NCBI GenBank assembly: GCA_017590115.1
Contig: JAGGNK010011114.1
Span: forward strand, 3,711,733 to 3,775,732
From: Montifringilla adamsi
Lineage: Eukaryota; Chordata; Aves; Passeriformes; Passeridae
DNA length: 64,000 bases
Reading direction: 5' to 3'
The notes under the pieces are model-generated. The model saw nothing but the letters and a program-made list of their open reading frames with translations, searched no databases and was not told the origin of the DNA. Position numbers and translations under genes: made by a program. The first letter of the stretch is position 1. Each line of letters starts with the position of its first letter. This document shows, one piece after another, positions 49,732-64,000 of the stretch.

Positions 49732-52518
49732 CTTGAAAATTTATTTGAAAAAGCACAAAACCCACTCGCTCACTGTCCATGATGATAACAGAAGGGCTGA
49801 TTATGTAAGATGCCTCATGATATATAGGCCTTGCATTGAGAATTGCCTGAAGCACTGAGGCAATCTGACATGTTGGAAACCCGCGTCTCCCTTTTCCTTT
49901 CTCACTAAAGGGAGAAAGTGTGGTGCCAGAAACTTCCCCTGTGTAAACTTGCCCTATGTAAACTTCCTTTTGGATGTTTTGCTCCATGGTATTAAATGCA
50001 GTCACCAAGATCACCCAAGTGGAGGTCACCTGAAATACAGTTCATTTTTGAAGTGGATAACAGCTGTGTGAACACAGCTTGAGATATTTAAGTGGTAGGC
50101 TTTTAAAAAATAATGTCTTTTGCTGCTGTCTGTTCCTGGTTAAGGATATGGATTTTCTCTGCAGTTTACTCAAAACAGGGAAAAGACCAATGCTTTGATA
50201 GTTTTTGACATGCTGACAGTAACTCTAGACTGTTTGCATTTCCTTTAATCATTCTTACATTACCAAATGCTATTGGAAAGGCTTCAGAGGATTTAAGACC
50301 AGATTTTCAGAATATCTGTCAGTTTATCTGGATATAAAAAGACAGCTTTGCATGAGAAAGTGCTGTAATAAATGAAATGGAGTCATATATAAAATGTAGT
50401 TATAAAGAAAAAAAAACATTTCTGTAGGCTTACAAGCTGTGTAGTTGTATAAAACTATAAGCATGGTGACTATATATTTAAAAGGACAAGAAAAAAATGC
50501 AGTGTTATATGATATGTGGAAGAAAATTCATGGAGTTTTTGTTGATGGAAAGTATGGAGAGAAAAATGCACATCTTTTTGAGTTACTTTTAGTCATTAAT
50601 AAGAAGGGATATAGAAAAAGCTAGGGTATCCAACCTCAGAAAAGCAAGCTGTAGAAATAAAGCTTTGGAACATTGTAGAGGTTTTATTATAAATTCACTG
50701 CTAGTAGTCTTTCCTTATAATCTTAATTCTGATGAAATGGGTAGTGGTTATTGCATGATGCTGCAGGTTTGTGCACATATTCATAGAAAACAAAGATCCA
50801 AGATTAAACATACGACATGACAACAAAAATATATTTGTTTTTACAAGGACTGCTTTACCAGAAGTCCAAAGATATTGGTTTAAATCCATTTTTTTTTTCA
50901 TTTGATATGTGTCTAATGTGAAAGATACAGGTGTGCAATAAATTATACCTACACAACATATTTATCCTATGTTGATACTACCTTTTAATATGCCATCTTT
51001 TCCTGCATACTGTTTTAATGGTTTTGGTATGCACATTGCATGAAGTGCAAGGCCTCTTTATAAATACATTAATTGTTTTATTCAGTTGTCATATCTGTGT
51101 TAAGAATACAGACCAAAACTTTCTGCTGTTGTAAGTCCAAACCACTCTGTTAGCTACAATCATTTAGAGTAGGGTTTTTCTTATTTTATTTTCTTTTCTT
51201 TGAGCATATTGGATTTACTTCCCTCTAGTGGCCTTTTCTTTTGAGTGGTTTGTGTGAAATTAACAGATTTGTCATTAAACATGCAAAATTATTAGCTTGT
51301 TCTTCTAGGGGTTTTCTTTTCTCTCTTTCTGGAGAGCAATGTTGGTGAATAAAGTAGTTCAGTGAAGAGTTCTGTGGGCATCCACAGAAACTGAAGAATT
51401 GCATTCTGACACATTAGTGAAGAGAGTAGTCTGAGAACATCAAAGAGGAGGAATATTTGCTGACAGGAGAAGTGAACTAATTAAAAAGTGATTAAAGCTG
51501 ATTATTATGCACAGAGCCCTACCAAAACTAATATTAAAATCTTAACTTCCTCCTCATGCAGTCACAAGTATCAACAAGATTAAGAGTGGTACTCAGCTTT
51601 AACAGTGACAAGGAGCAGACTGAAGGGTAGTAACACTTGAAAAAAGGCTTTGCAAACTGCATCCCTCAAACCTCTCTGTAATTTGATGTCTAAAGCATTG
51701 CCAGACCTGATCAAATACTCAAAAAAAATTACTAACTTTAATATGAGTAAGTCTTGTAAAATTTGCTTGGTAATATTGATTACATTTTCCTTTAATTTTA
51801 TACGACTGATAAGTTTGATATCCATGGGTTTGGTTTTAAACCCTTGGCTTCATTAGGAAACAAAATTTCTGTGGTCACATTGTCTATCAGGCACCACAAA
51901 TGAATATGAACCCATTAGCCAACACGAGTGTGATAACAGCAAAAGAGATTCAACAGAATTGTGAAGAATGACCCTTCAGTCACCAAGCCCTTGGTTAGCT
52001 CTGCAAGTCGAAAAGCAAAATTCAGCTACGTGAGGGTTGCTTTCTGTATTAGACACCAGCTGACTGACCACTCAGCCATCCTGTTGACTGGCTAGCCAAG
52101 AAAATATATATATTTATGGTCTTGTACAATCACAGCAGCGTTTTGTCCAGCCAGCGTGGCAAACAGGGATAGGGCAGGGTGTGTTGGGAGGTACAAATGT
52201 TGCAGATGGAGAGATGAGGGAAGTGATCTATGTGCTACCCTTCAGTAGCTTTGCTTCAAAGTGTTTTGAGATACCAGAATAAATCCTAATTTTAAACTCA
52301 GATAAATGGACAGATAAACAGGATTCTGCTCAGAAAAGCACTTAAGCAAAGTTCCTGCTCAAGAAGGAACATTAGTACACATTAAAGCACTTTCCCAAAC
52401 CACTGCTAAAGTGATTTGTAAACAACTGAAAGATAAAACATGTTTTCACAAAAAGCCTCATCAAAAAGTGTTTAACAATGCTATTGTTCAGAAAAGTGCC
52501 TGGATGCCTTTTCTTTAT

Positions 52519-52533
52519 GAGAGAGAGAGAGAG
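52519..52533. repeat. (GA)n microsatellite, short
   Basis: Seven GA units in a row plus a final G. No associated gene. Confidence 0.85.
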
Positions 52534-55500
52534 TTTTATACAGCAGTAAATGTGCTGAGTACAAAGTAATTGTGCTCAATCAACTTTAAATCATTGTGTG
52601 AAGAAGCAGAGAATTATATGCTGAGTTGTAATTTATGTTTCTCTTATGACTAATGGAAGGAAGAGACATCTCAATATATAACTTTCTTAGCATGCTATAG
52701 TGTCTGCATTGCCTAAAGAAAATTCAGAAGTATTGGGAATTTTTCATGCATAATTAAAGTAGTAAATAATGAATAATTAAGCAAAACAGAACTTAAAACA
52801 GTAGTTTCTATTTCCAAATAACAGTTTGTATGCTTTCACTCACTGTGCATTCATAAATTCTATTCCTTTAGAACAGAGAGGGTTTTAACACTACAAGGAA
52901 TGGGAGTATGAGACATGTCCCAAGTTGTGGAAGGTTTACACTGGAGAAATTCCCTTTGTACCGCTGCATCCTGGAAAGTCTTCTCCTTGCTCAGTTCTGC
53001 AGTTTGTGGGTGACTCTGTGACATCAAAGCCCTGCTGCCAGCTGGCAGAATCTGAGGCATGAGCAGCTTCACTCTGAGGGCACACACCCTACCACTGTAT
53101 TAAACACTTGGCTCATTTTTCTGTGTCTGTCTAGTGTTGACAGCTGAGAGTTTCAGTCAGACCCCAGAAGTGCAAATCTGTCAGGATTCTGTTGTGTAAT
53201 ACATCTTATTTTTATGTGAGCCATTGGCAGATACATCCTAGGTGATGTTTCCTAATCTGATGGTAAAATTTTGCCAGTGTTTGGAAGTGTTTAATCTAAT
53301 TCCTTTTTCTAAATTAAGGTCTATTTCTAGTACAGGTGGCTCCTCAGATATATTTATAGTTCAGTGGAGATAGTCTGTAGAAAAAGGAACCTCTTATCAC
53401 TCATTGCTGTGGGAATTGATGAATACCTGGAAGGACTTCAGTGTCTCTTCCAGAAATAAACACGACTGTATCACCATGAATTAAAGGCATGAAATATTAT
53501 AATCACTGTGGAGATGGTGTAAGTGGTTAAGAGCCTCATCTGGCTGACTTTCTGTGTCTCAGTAACACTACCAGGACAGTTTATCAGTTTATCAAGATTA
53601 ATCCTTGTGGCTGATGACAGTGGAGTTTCAGGATCCTCACCGGCGTGGCAGGGGAGTTCCCTGTTCATTCATCCTAAATTAATGTAGCTCTAGCATCCAA
53701 CATTCACCCTAATCAAAAGTCAGCTTTGCTTTTTTCCTCTGAGTCTCAAATCTCTACAGACAAGATTGTCATGTGTGTCTTTAAAATAAAGAAAGCCTCT
53801 CTTTTCATAATGACATGGTGAAGCCCCTTTGAACCATCTTCCAAACTGTTTATGTTAATAGCTTATAAATCCAAAGGAACAGCTCTTCTAAATGGTTCAT
53901 TATTGGAATAGCAGATCCATAAATAAGGATAAAAGCCAGTTATAAAACAGTGACAAAACTCTCCATCAGACATTGCCAGAGCTCCAGCCCCACATGAAAG
54001 AAAAAACATGATATTTTCCTGGATGACAATAAAAAATAACTTTATGGCATTTGTTTACTGGACATCTACAGCTGCATTGGGAGTTCCACCCAACACTGCA
54101 TCAGCATTGCTGATGCCATTTTTGTGAAAAATTTGAAGAGAAATATCAACTTCTTGGTGACTGACTAAGGACAGTCTGTAAATGTCTATACTGAAGGTGA
54201 TGTGAAGACAGCAAAGACTACAATTTCTAAAAAAAGCTCGAGATGCATGATAATACATTTAAACAATATATTTTTAAAGGAATTCAGCATTATTTAAACA
54301 ATATTCAGTGTGTTTATGATATGAATATATATGCATATTTATAGCAGTGTGTATATAAATTAAACATTTTCAATTGGAAAGGAAACCTCAAGAGAGAAAT
54401 TCTGCATCTCAGTACTCAGACTTGTACAGGTCTGGCAGAATTAAGAGTTTAGAGCCAAGGTCTTTGTGCAACATAGTTATTAATCACAGATTTTCATCTG
54501 CTGGTTACCTCTGTACAGCTACACTACTTGTAGCTGATGTTTCTTTGCACATATGCCTGATTATTATACAGTATTCATAGGAGAGAAGTGGCTTTCCTGA
54601 ACTGCTTTTTTAATGCTTATAATTTTTTTAACGGATATGTTATTTTATTGCTGAAAAATTTGGATGGCCACTCATTTTTTTTTTTTTAAGGCAGCAAAAG
54701 TCAACCTGGTGGCATTTACTTTCATCTCTCATACACCAGAATTAGCCATAAGTGAGTCAGCCAATGCATATATTTTAAGATACATTCCTCCGACTTGCAC
54801 AATATCAGGAGAACAAAATTAAATTCTAGTTTGAATGAGAAGGTGAAGGGTTAATCAATGCTGTATTTTTCCCACAATTTACTTACCAGTGTGGTCTTTC
54901 AGCTTCTGTAATAGTTTCTTCCATTGCAGAGTGCACCATTATTTATAACCATTAGCAATTTGTCCATGACATGCATTTAAGTTGTAGCCACTAAAATGCA
55001 ACACCCAAGTGCTGCAACAATTTTATGTTTAATAATAATAGTTTATTTCAATTTGTGAAAGGGGCATTTGTGGAGAAATATGTAAAATAGTCATTACAAA
55101 GAAACTGACGGGTGCACAGCACTGAGATAAGAAATATGCCTTGATTTTGTTTGTTCCTGTTGTATTCAGTACCTGTGAAGGGCATTCAGCACATGATCAA
55201 AACCCCTAAGAAGGAAATGTGTATTTATTGACTTTGGTGATTTTTACTAGACTGTCAGATAAGCTCATTGGTGCTATCTCCACACTTGCCTAAGAGCCAT
55301 GTTAAGATAATTAAGCACATTTCAGTTATCTGGAACCTCTCACAATGAATGATACACAGTGGAAAGGATTACCATTGAGTATTCTAGTCAGGGTAGGGAG
55401 CAAGGTATTTCAGGTTTGAACTGAATTAGTGAATAAGAAACTTCTGCAACAAATGTTAATTGACCAACTCAGGAAAATCTTGAGAGTTACATTAAGAACC

Positions 55501-58500
55501 GTCTGTTTTCAAAGTTTACCTAAGAATTTCTGAAAGATTCTTCATTAAAAACAAAACCAGCCAATCAGACTAGAAAAAAACAAGAACACAAAACCAAAGG
55601 AAACTCTGGTGTTTCCAGTGCAGGATAAGTGAAATTATAATTTCTGTTGCGTTCTTGGTAAAAGTAGTGATTTTGGTTAAGTGTAGCAAAGGAAGACATT
55701 CATCATAAATGGTCAATTTGAAAAAATTCATGTTTATACATCTCATGACTTTGACACAAATCTTTAGGGAGTGCGTTCAAAATGGAAGACACAGGAAATT
55801 ACAAACCAATTCTGGTAATGTTCAAGGTCTTTAAAGCAATAATGTTTCAAGAGTTTGCCTGATTAATTTGCTTCCTAAAAGTATTTTCTTCATTACATTC
55901 AACAACTTTTAACTCTTTCATATGCCTTAGGCTCACATTTTGGAAATAGTTTTAATTTATACACAGTAATGGCATTAAGTTGTGCACTTTGGAATGAGAG
56001 CAGACTCAAATATACATATTTTCGTAAGATTTAGAAGTTTATTTTACAGCTCTGTTAGCTTCAATATATTTCTAATAACATGCTTTTACCTTTTTCTGCT
56101 CAGACTAACAATGAGAGACATCTGTTTGCTGTCTTCATATCTGTGTTGCATATTTAAATGTTTTCCTACTGTGGTCAAATTTATGCTGTGCTCCTATGAA
56201 TGAATAATAAAGATTGCTCCTCTGGAAAGTTTATAGTAGCCAGGGTATGCACACCTAATATTTAATTTAGAAGTGCATGTTGTATTTAAAAACATCCTGT
56301 CTTTTATTTTAAAAACACCTATTTGAAGTGAGATTTTATATTTGAGTCTGAATCCTCATCTGTCAGAGATGAGACAAGAAGTGCCAGGACTGGAGGATGC
56401 ATTCTTGGTCAGGGGCCAAAGGGGAAAAAAGCCACACTCATAATCTCCTAAATCTTATTTCCATCCAGCATGCAATCTCTGGTTTCCTGTGACAACTGAT
56501 TTTTGTATATTAAATATTCATATTTTTCTTTGTTGCTCTTCTTGTAAGGCTTCCCTTAAAATCTTCACTTGAACAGGAATAATCAGATATTCGAGACATG
56601 GCTAGAGGTTCTAAAGTGGACTTCTTCAATAAAACCATTTTAAATCCTTTTCATACTTCTTGACCTTGAGCAAGTGCAACTAATTCTGTGAAGGATGGGC
56701 TCTTCAGAGTATTTTGTGTTTTGTTGTTTTCACTTGCTAAAGTGTCATATACATTGCATCAGATACAAGTGATCTCTTTTTCTATTTACGTGTAGAGTCA
56801 GGATAGCCAAAAGGAGAACAAAGATGACTTACAAAACCGTTCCCATGGCAAACCTGAGTGAAAGAGCGAGCCATGGTAATGAAAGAATTTATAGTATGAA
56901 AAATAAACTAAAATTTTAAAATAATTTTTTTAAACAGGTGTATTCAGCAAATTGGACTTAATTCATCACCATATTTCTTTCTTGAAATAACAATGTCATC
57001 TTTTACATTAAACCCCCAGTATTTTAAAACTAAATTTTTAAAGCAAATATTTACAAGGAATCTCTAACTGCAAAATTATATTTAATGTCTCAAAGCTGTT
57101 TCACTACCAGTCAGTTACAGATGTCCCACTGGATAAAAATGCAACATAGTCCTAACTCTGCTCCTGTTCCCTGAACACTCCTGTAACTCTTTTGCCTTCA
57201 TCTTCAGTATTTGGATAATTAGTCTCAACTTTTCTGCTGAAGTTAATGACAAACCTTATAAATTGCTGCAATGTTAATTAAATCTTATTCTTTCAATGAA
57301 TTTACATTTGCAAGAATTATCTTTGTGCTTATTCTGCCTGAATATAAAGTTGTTTTTTTAAACTTTTATTTTCCATATTACTTTAAATAATGCATGCAAC
57401 AGCTTCTAAATCATGAGCTTGATGTATAATTGTATTGAAGTCTTTAGAGATTATTGAACATTGTCTAAGTGATTTATAAATTCTAACTTCTTATACTTGG
57501 CAAACATCTGTTGTATGTTCCTGTAAACTACTGACAAGTTGTTCAGCCAGCTTCCAATACTGAGTTTTACACTTTAGAAATTAATTACCATCATGTTATA
57601 TAAGCTGAAATTTGTTAGTAAAAAAATTGTCTGACTGGTTCATATATACATATTATTAAACTCCAAGCTCCATTATTCAGAATTCAAGTGTTCTTCTAAA
57701 ATTTTCTAACAATTCTTTCTTTGTTTCTTTCTCCTGTAATTTAAGATCAACGAGGACTTAAAAAAAAATTATAGGGTATGGTAGGGGAATATTGGGATTG
57801 AGGAAATTCAGTTCAAGGATGCTGGGCTTCAGTCTATCAACAATAGAGAAAATAAAGAGTTTGTCTTTTCCTTCGATTCATACATTTTTCTGTCAAGCTA
57901 GAAATATCAATAACTAGACCTGAGATGAAATTTTGATATCTCATTCATAGATACAATTTATTCTAAAAGGGAAAATATTTTAACTGATGTTTCTGCATCT
58001 CGCTATGCAAATTTACAGAAAGTATTGATTTCAGTTTATAAATAATGCAACTCTGACTTAGGAAATCTTCAGAGAAAGTAAATAGAGGAACTCACATTTT
58101 TCTAATGTAGTATTGAATAGTGTTTAACTTTAAATATACTTCCTTGTAATTGGAAGTGAATTTTTTTGGTCAAAGAAGCAAGTTGAGAGCATGCAAGATG
58201 AAAATCTGTACCTTTTCAAAGAACACATGTGACTGCAGAGCTGTGTTAACATACTTCCCTGATGTGTATTATTATGGTGCTGGGAAATTGTCTCTAGCAG
58301 AGAACAGAGTTTAATCTGCATTCATCTCCTTGACCTTTTCCTGAAACCATCAGGTTCAGTGGTGCCAGTGTCAGTGGTAACCTTTGCTGCATGAAACAAC
58401 ACACTGTAATACTGAAATTTTATTCATCTCAGCTAAACAAAAAAATGTTGGTGAGATTTTTGAAGGCAAATTTCACAGAGAAGTTTCTCATGGTGCAACC

Positions 58501-61500
58501 CACAGGAGCTGGTGTAAAAGGAAGTTGTGTCCCAACACCTCCAGCTCTGCCCCAAACACACCAAGGCATCACCATGGACTGTAAGGTTTTACCATCACAT
58601 TCCAAAGTGTTTCTAAGTGCAGATCTCTGCAAGGTTAGGACCATGCTGCAGGGGGTTTTATCTTTTGGTCTGTTCAGCAGCTTATCTATTATCACATTTA
58701 CTTCACCACCTTCTCCTTTTTTAATTTTTGCTATTCTGTTAACCACTGCTCTGTAACACAGCTGGTTCATAAAGATGGCCTAACATTTCTAGCTAAGCAT
58801 CAGGGATGTTAACAGCCACAGTTCTGGGTGGTGAACAATTCCAAAAGAAAAATCCATGCAAATATTGGTCTTCCACCTTCATATCTATACTAGAATTCTG
58901 GATAAACTTCCTAGATAGTCTTTACATTCTCATAAACATCATAAAGCTAAGCTCTTTTAAGTAGCGCTCTCAATAAAATCTGTTTGCCTTTCAAGAAGAC
59001 GGTTTTATTGTCAGACATTAAAAACATGGCTTTCTAAGGCAGTTTTAGGGAGGATAATGCTAACATCTTAAAAAAAATTGGAGTGGGTGGAATATATGTC
59101 AGTTTTTATGAGAACATCACTATTAGTCTCAGTTGATGGAAGATTAAAAGTAATTAAAATATCAATATGTTTTTTTTCTATAATTAAAGATATTTGAAGG
59201 ATAAAAAAGGCATAATACTTACTATATATAGTTTTGTTTCTACATGCACCCATATATGATAAAAAGAAGTCTTTCAATATATGTATAAATAGTGTGAAAT
59301 AGTTTGTTACTGATTCGTTAGTCTAACTAAAACTAAATACAGGTTGATTTGTTAACATCTTTCTGTTTATATAAGAGCATTTAATTTTGTGGAAATCTGC
59401 TGTACTATTTCCATATTTTCCATGGAACTTTTTCAGATTATTGGTTCTTTCTTCTTAGATATTCCTGATTATCTCTTGGGGGTTTTAGAAATCCTTGCAA
59501 TAATTACAGATAGAAAGAATTAATAAGGGTAAATATTATTATAGCATACTCTATGGACTTTAAAGTATGAAATATTCCATTATTCTGAGTTACAGCAGTA
59601 TTTGATAGTCCTTGTAAAAACTGCAGTATATGCAACAGAGAACAAGAATGGCACAAATTTGTCTGCAGTAATACAAATTCTCCAAATTTCAATAAAAGCA
59701 ATTTTACTTCTGGTGACTTTCACAGCCATTTTATGCAAAACAAAATGTATATGATCAATCCTTTAATGGGTACTGATTTTCTGTGTGATTGAAGCTTATT
59801 TCCTGTATGGGACATTTCATTACAAAGTGCAGCAGGCTCCCTTTGGCTGCTGGATGATAAATTGGGAAGTGAACAACTCAGAGCAGTGGATGGGGGTAGA
59901 TAATCCTGTAAATTCAAGGATGTACGGGAAGGCTAATTAGAGAGAAAATGGCCCTCAAATCATCTTTGGCTATTTCATAGCTAAAATCTTTGGTGTTTGG
60001 GTGACACTAGTGATCTCAAAACAAAAAATAGTGATTTACCAAAAGATTAGGAGTTATTTAGGAAATCATAGCATCTCCTTCTGGATGGATAACTGTGGCC
60101 AAGGAAAGGCTATTTAGCAAGCAAACCAAAACAAAGCATTCCATCCAAATATCCACATTAGGTATATTTTAACATTTTTAAATTACTTCCCAGTTTCCAT
60201 AGAACAAGATTGTTAATTATTGTGTAATATAGAGTACTATTGAATGATGTGTGGACTTCTGTTTCTCTCCTTCACTCTCTATTTCTGACCTGAGTGGGTG
60301 AGTGTTTTTATGACACCACTGTACACAGACATGTGGATGTCTCTATTCAGTCTTCATTTTAGTACATACTTACACAAGTAATAAAAGTAAAAAAAATATG
60401 TACCTATCTATTTAACCTTTTAAAGTGATATAAAATAATTCTAAATAAAATTATCTGCTAATTGTGAGATATTGGACCAAATAATCCAGATAATTCACCT
60501 TCTTGGTGGTTTGGAAATTTAACTAACATTTATTTTCACAATAAATTCATATGAAGTATGTTCTTCCATTTACTAATTCCTCTGAAGTTTTTGCTACTAC
60601 CTTCCAGCAGTGAAATAGTGCATCAGAGATGTCTGAAAAGAGAACAATAGCAACAATCAGCCAGTTTGGGGATCGACATTTGGTTATTAGTTCATGGTTC
60701 TTTAGGTTGGTGCACTCACCTTTATTTGCTTCACAATATTTCCTGAGAACACAACATCAATAGTCGGCATCTGTCCAGCAAGTGGTGGCTTAGTGCTGCA
60801 ATAAAAAGTTCTTCTCAGTTTAAAGTGGGAAAGGAACTGTTTGAAACATTAAATTCCTTCTGTCAGGCAGATGGGGATTTAACTGGAGCACTCTCAGTTA
60901 TAAAACAAGTTTTCATTGATCTGAGTGGTTGAATTCCTAACTGTAGCTTATTTTCCCTTTGATTTTGAAATCCATAAATGCCAGTCATAGCTTTAAGAAT
61001 GAAAATCATTGGCATGGGAGTTTAAATTAAAAGTGATAAATTGAGACTGCTGGTGACCATTGCCTTAGCCAAACACAGATGTCATGGCTCTGCCTCTAAA
61101 CATTGCTATATGCTTCATTTTAAATTGTTACAAATTAGGCAGGAAGTTAATTGCTAGCTTGGAATAAAAGTGATTATGCTGATTGGAAAAGCCATCATAA
61201 AGCAATTTTTCTTTGCAGCAATTCCATCTGACGTATCAAAAATAAAGAAATACTAATAAAAATTAGTCTGACTGTAGAAATGGGCATTTGTTATGGGAAT
61301 AAGTGTGGCAACAGCTGTGTGTATGTGAAGGTGACTTCCCTTCAGAACACATTTGCCAGCTTAAAAATGTAAGAGAAGACTGAAAGATGCAGGAGACATT
61401 GTTCTCCCTCAGCCGTAGGTTTTTGGGGGTTAGGGACATATATATCTATCACTGCTGACTTGGTATTAGAGTTGCTATCAACTGTTTTAGTGGCAGCAAG

Positions 61501-63474
61501 TGCCAGGATGAACAATTACTCATTAAGAGAGTGTGACCTTAAAAAGTGAGCAAAGCTGTAAATCTTAACTAGTCTCTCATTTATTTTATTCTCTGTCCAG
61601 AAAATGCACAGCTGTAAAAGCAGACACAACAACATTCAGGGATTCACCAGACAACAGTTTCCTCTTTCTGAAGTTCCAGATTTAGTGCTAGTTTCAGTAT
61701 CAGTGGGACTGTTTCGCAGCTAATCAGTTGTTTTTTCATTCTAGCAATGCATTGCTTCCTTATTAGCAGCATGAAAAGGCCCTTGATAGTACATCAAGTG
61801 GTGAAATATTTATCTGTTTGCCTCAGGTGAAAAAGTATAAAAAACCCAAACCAACTACAAATGCTGCCTCAATGCAGGGGAGTCTGCCTCCTAAACCAAG
61901 GACAGAAGTACTTGAAGTTAGGTATTTATCATAAGTTAAGACAAAGCTCCCAGTGCAAGTGTGAAAGTATAAATAAGAATACTAAACTGAGCCCTCTGTT
62001 TTCCTCATTACTGAGCAGCTTCCTTGGTACTCACCTCTCTGCCCTTCCACTTCCTTTCTTCTCTCCTGCTTGAGTTTTTGTAGCCACTGCAAAGTTGGTG
62101 GTGTCATTTGTAGGTGTTGTTCTGCCTTGGAGTGACTTGTAATGCATATATCCATCCATCCATGCATTACCAGTTGGCCTGGGAATTTTGCCACTTGTTG
62201 CTTTTCTTAGAGGGCACAGCCTGAAAGTTAAAAGTCGCTTTAACCCATGAGTGAATGCGCAGGAGACTTGCAGTGTCCTCTGCAGTTTTGACTCTTGTAC
62301 CAGTTTGCTGATCGTAAAGTGAGATAAATGCTGTATGGTCTCAAAAAATGCAAACCCTCTTCTTTTTGTAGAGTTGAATCAAATTTTGTTACCGTGCTAT
62401 ATGGCTCTGCTTATACAATTGAGAATTTTCCAATATTCCTACCATACATGTTTTCAAAACTGGAAGATTCCACCATAAATATTTATTTTTTCAAGTTACA
62501 GTTTTGTTGTAGAGCATCAGAACAGGAATTTAAATTTAGTCAACTCTTAAAATAATTGTGGTAGGCTGGTATGATGACAAGAGAAAAGCTCCTAGTAGTT
62601 TGGAAACCTTTTCTTTCACAATTAAAACTTCCCTTGCAGCAGAAAAAATGTTGCAAGATAGTAGATAAAGGCAGACCAACTGATGCAGAAGAACTGAAAA
62701 TTTTTAAAAATTAAGGCACCAAAGCCCTTTATATGAATTGCGTAGAAAGCGACAACTTCTGACGGGATTTTGGAGATGCAAAAATCAGTTTTCTGCTGTG
62801 TTTAAACTCTGGGTGTTTTGCCATACCTGCCTGTTATTTGAACACCAATGTTAGGACTGAAACAAGGGAGACTCAGACCTTGAAAATCAGAGTTTGAAAT
62901 CCTTGTGCAGCTCACTTAAGCTCACAGAGCTGGGCATGGGCTCACTAGAGAAACATGAAACTTTCTGTTGAGAAAAAGGCAGAATTGCTGGCATTATCTG
63001 AAATTCAATAGTCCATCATTTGCTGCATTCGAAATCAACTTTTGAAATATATCTTTTATAGAATTATTTAAGTCGTATAACTACACTTAGATACAATCTG
63101 CTAATATCTCATTAGAGAATGTGAAAAGGGCAGTTTGTAGTTAGTATAGTTTGCAATTCAAAAGTGTTTTAGTTGTTGTTTAAAAGAGTTGGTGTCAGGC
63201 GTTTGCTGCTTATATTCCTTCTCCTGATCTGCCTGAGTAGTTCTATATAAACCACTATTTTTTTGGGAGAAATGTGTCTAGGAATAGATTATTTTTACAT
63301 AATCTGAAGTTATCACAGATTCTGCTGTGGCATTTTCAGTGAGGTTCTGTGTGTAACCATTTACCAACTTGCTTTTTAACAAAGAGATTTACCTACACTG
63401 CAGTGATTTAGAAGTGAGGTATCATCTTGGAGTCATGTCTTAAAAGACTGATGTAAAAATCACAATACTGTCTT

Positions 63475-63498
63475 CTTTTTTTTTTTTCTTTTTTTTTT
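63475..63498. repeat. Poly-T tract with a single C
   Basis: A run of T residues broken once by C, followed by CTGGCAACAG. The pyrimidine run followed by CAG resembles a splice acceptor. The sequence after it (AAGTCTCAATTCTAAAG...) reaches a stop soon and does not resemble an Eph exon. Confidence 0.75.
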
Positions 63499-64000
63499 CT
63501 GGCAACAGAAGTCTCAATTCTAAAGAACATGATGCCTCCTAATAAAATTTGTTCCACTTAATTAAAATTTCCAGAGATTAATTATCCTTTCACCATGCCT
63601 TAATAAATACAGGTCCTTAACTTGAACTTTGCTAATTTAATAAGTTCTGGTTTCCTTTTTTATAAAGTTTTAGAAACCACATTTTCTCATATCCAGAGAT
63701 ATCTCTGTCTGAATGTAGGATATAAATAGATCAAGACATGTATAAAGTCTTTATCCAAAGTCATGCCTAGAAAATTTCAGCCTTTTGCTTCTTTTTAATA
63801 CATATTATCTCTGTGTTTTTGTAAAAATAGGCCTTTTTTTTCCTCTTAAAGACTTAATTATTTGTGGTATCAGTAGCAGGATTGACAATACTTCATTTCC
63901 TTCACCTTGGCGCTTGAGGCTATTTCTTCTATTTTCTACTGATTTGGCTGGAATATGGGCGAAAATCACCACAATTCACTCACAGTTACACATTTATTGT

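Larger units (their letters stand above)
48585..64000 (+). other. EPHA6: Eph receptor intron, 5' part
   Basis: Begins with GTAAGT after the FN3 exon and continues past the window edge. I searched for the next Eph exon (start of the second FN3 domain) and did not recognise one, so it should lie beyond 64000. The sequence is AT-rich and mostly unique, with small simple repeats and poly-T tracts. I see no other gene, recognisable retroelement or RNA gene between 49000 and 64000. Confidence 0.8.

Noticed and set aside
63475..63560. Pyrimidine tract plus CAG resembling a splice acceptor for the next Eph exon
   Set aside because: Downstream sequence does not encode the start of an Eph second FN3 domain in any frame and meets stops quickly.
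1..64000. A previously undescribed gene system, CRISPR array, viral insertion or complete transposon
   Set aside because: Read on both strands, the window shows only two receptor exons, intronic sequence and decayed repeats. Nothing supports a novel multi-gene system.

Overview
The window looks like vertebrate, most probably avian, nuclear DNA. It is AT-rich and almost all non-coding, with two short exons that have perfect splice signals. The dispersed repeats are CR1-type LINE fragments, the dominant retrotransposon of birds and other reptiles. I see no bacterial-style genes, operons, CRISPR arrays, or complete mobile elements.

The only gene I can support is an Eph-family receptor tyrosine kinase on the + strand, best matched to EPHA6. 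Two consecutive internal coding exons are present. The 156-bp exon at 40068-40223 encodes part of the cysteine-rich/EGF-like region. The 336-bp exon at 48249-48584 encodes the first fibronectin type III domain. Both are phase 1-1, are preceded by a polypyrimidine tract and AG, and are followed by GTAAGT donors. The lengths and phases are those of the fourth and fifth coding exons of Eph genes. The ligand-binding exon upstream and the second FN3, transmembrane, kinase and SAM exons downstream lie outside the window.

Layout: 1-40067 is the 3' part of a large intron. 40068-40223 is an exon. 40224-48248 is a complete intron of 8,025 bp. 48249-48584 is an exon. 48585-64000 is the 5' part of the next intron. 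The introns hold CR1 remnants (12694-12836, 29176-29254 and 46809-47338, all antisense to the gene, plus a degenerate reverse-transcriptase-like stretch on + near 17150-17480). They also hold a ~108-bp tandem duplication at 29405-29620, a diverged 83-bp repeat pair at 10819 and 13608, microsatellites, homopolymer and G/T or A/C tracts, and several perfect inverted repeats that may mark regulatory DNA.

The most unusual directly visible signal is compositional. The FN3 exon is about 62% G+C with about 28 CpGs and about 87% GC at third codon positions. The neighbouring exon of the same gene is about 47% G+C with no CpG and about 43% GC3. I found no undescribed biological system. The candidates for follow-up are the CpG-rich exon, two or three possible conserved non-coding elements, and the unexplained inverted and dispersed repeats.
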